Below, in pieces: positions 14,491 to 14,521 of a DNA stretch of 14,521 nucleotides (position 1 is the stretch's first letter; each line of letters opens with the position of its first letter). The notes below the pieces were generated by a model, which saw nothing but the letters and a program-made list of their open reading frames with translations, ran no database searches and had not been told where the DNA came from. The DNA is from Bacilli bacterium (GTDB taxonomy: Bacteria; Bacillota_I; Bacilli_A; RF39; UBA660), in contig JAEDJT010000036.1 in NCBI GenBank assembly GCA_016296185.1, positions 1 to 14,521 on the forward strand, in the 5' to 3' direction. Made by a program: the position numbers and the translations under genes.

Positions 14491-14521
14491 AAATATTTTG
14501 CCATTCATTTTCTTTAAATCC
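14489..14521 (-). CDS. 3' end of an unknown upstream gene (partial)
   Basis: The last ten codons before a TAA at 14489-14491 read GFKENEWQNI. The stop touches the following terminator hairpin, the same arrangement seen at several other genes here, which supports this frame as a real gene end. It is too short to identify, and the gene continues beyond the window. Confidence 0.45.
   Translation of the reverse strand, partial: GFKENEWQNI

Noticed and set aside
14442..14504. In-frame ATG at 14504 as the true start of the PBP gene
   Set aside because: The extra residues translate straight through a perfect terminator hairpin and its T run, resemble no PBP sequence, and have no ribosome site.
1..14521. 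tRNA, rRNA, CRISPR array, insertion sequence or defence system
   Set aside because: No cloverleaf, regular repeat-spacer pattern, transposase or known defence protein was seen on either strand.

Overview
This window is a compact, very AT-rich bacterial segment in which every supportable gene lies on the minus strand, so transcription runs from 14521 towards 1. The standard genetic code fits: TGG encodes Trp (for example in the MraY C-terminus) and TGA ends the 631-residue gene at 2577. Peptidoglycan genes, strong AGGAGG-type ribosome sites, TATAAT promoters with frequent extended -10 elements and hairpin-plus-T terminators point to a low-GC Bacillota lineage that keeps a cell wall. It could be an uncultured Erysipelotrichia- or RF39-like gut bacterium with a reduced genome; that placement is inference, not shown by a marker gene.

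Region 14521-9912 is a cell-wall block. It starts with the last codons of an unknown upstream gene and a terminator, then the C-terminal half of a class B penicillin-binding protein with a PASTA domain. MraY (lipid I synthesis), a DacA-type D,D-carboxypeptidase and an FtsW/RodA-type SEDS glycosyltransferase follow. Together they cover lipid-linked precursor synthesis, glycan polymerisation, cross-linking and trimming. The order mraY-dacA-ftsW departs from the usual mraY-murD-ftsW, and mraY and dacA each end in their own terminator. The PBP fragment starts abruptly at its catalytic SxxK motif, with the serine missing, so it is either a real gene remnant or an assembly junction.

Region 9850-6992 holds a YitT-family membrane protein, then a tight three-gene operon: two proteins I do not recognise and a DUF3419-like putative SAM-dependent enzyme. 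The last two genes overlap by 13 bases.

Region 6930-2577 holds a large DUF2207 membrane protein with a glycine-rich, locally GC-rich tail, and a 631-residue protein I cannot assign. Region 2540-37 holds rubrerythrin (peroxide defence), a small single-pass membrane protein behind the best promoter in the window, and a COG2509-type FAD-dependent dehydrogenase.

Most genes appear to be separate transcription units. Perfect hairpin terminators sit directly at, and often overlap, the stop codons. No RNA gene, CRISPR array, insertion sequence or other mobile element was seen, and no gap exceeds about 110 bases. The strongest leads are the broken PBP at the right edge, the uncharacterised three-gene operon, and the unassigned 631-residue protein.
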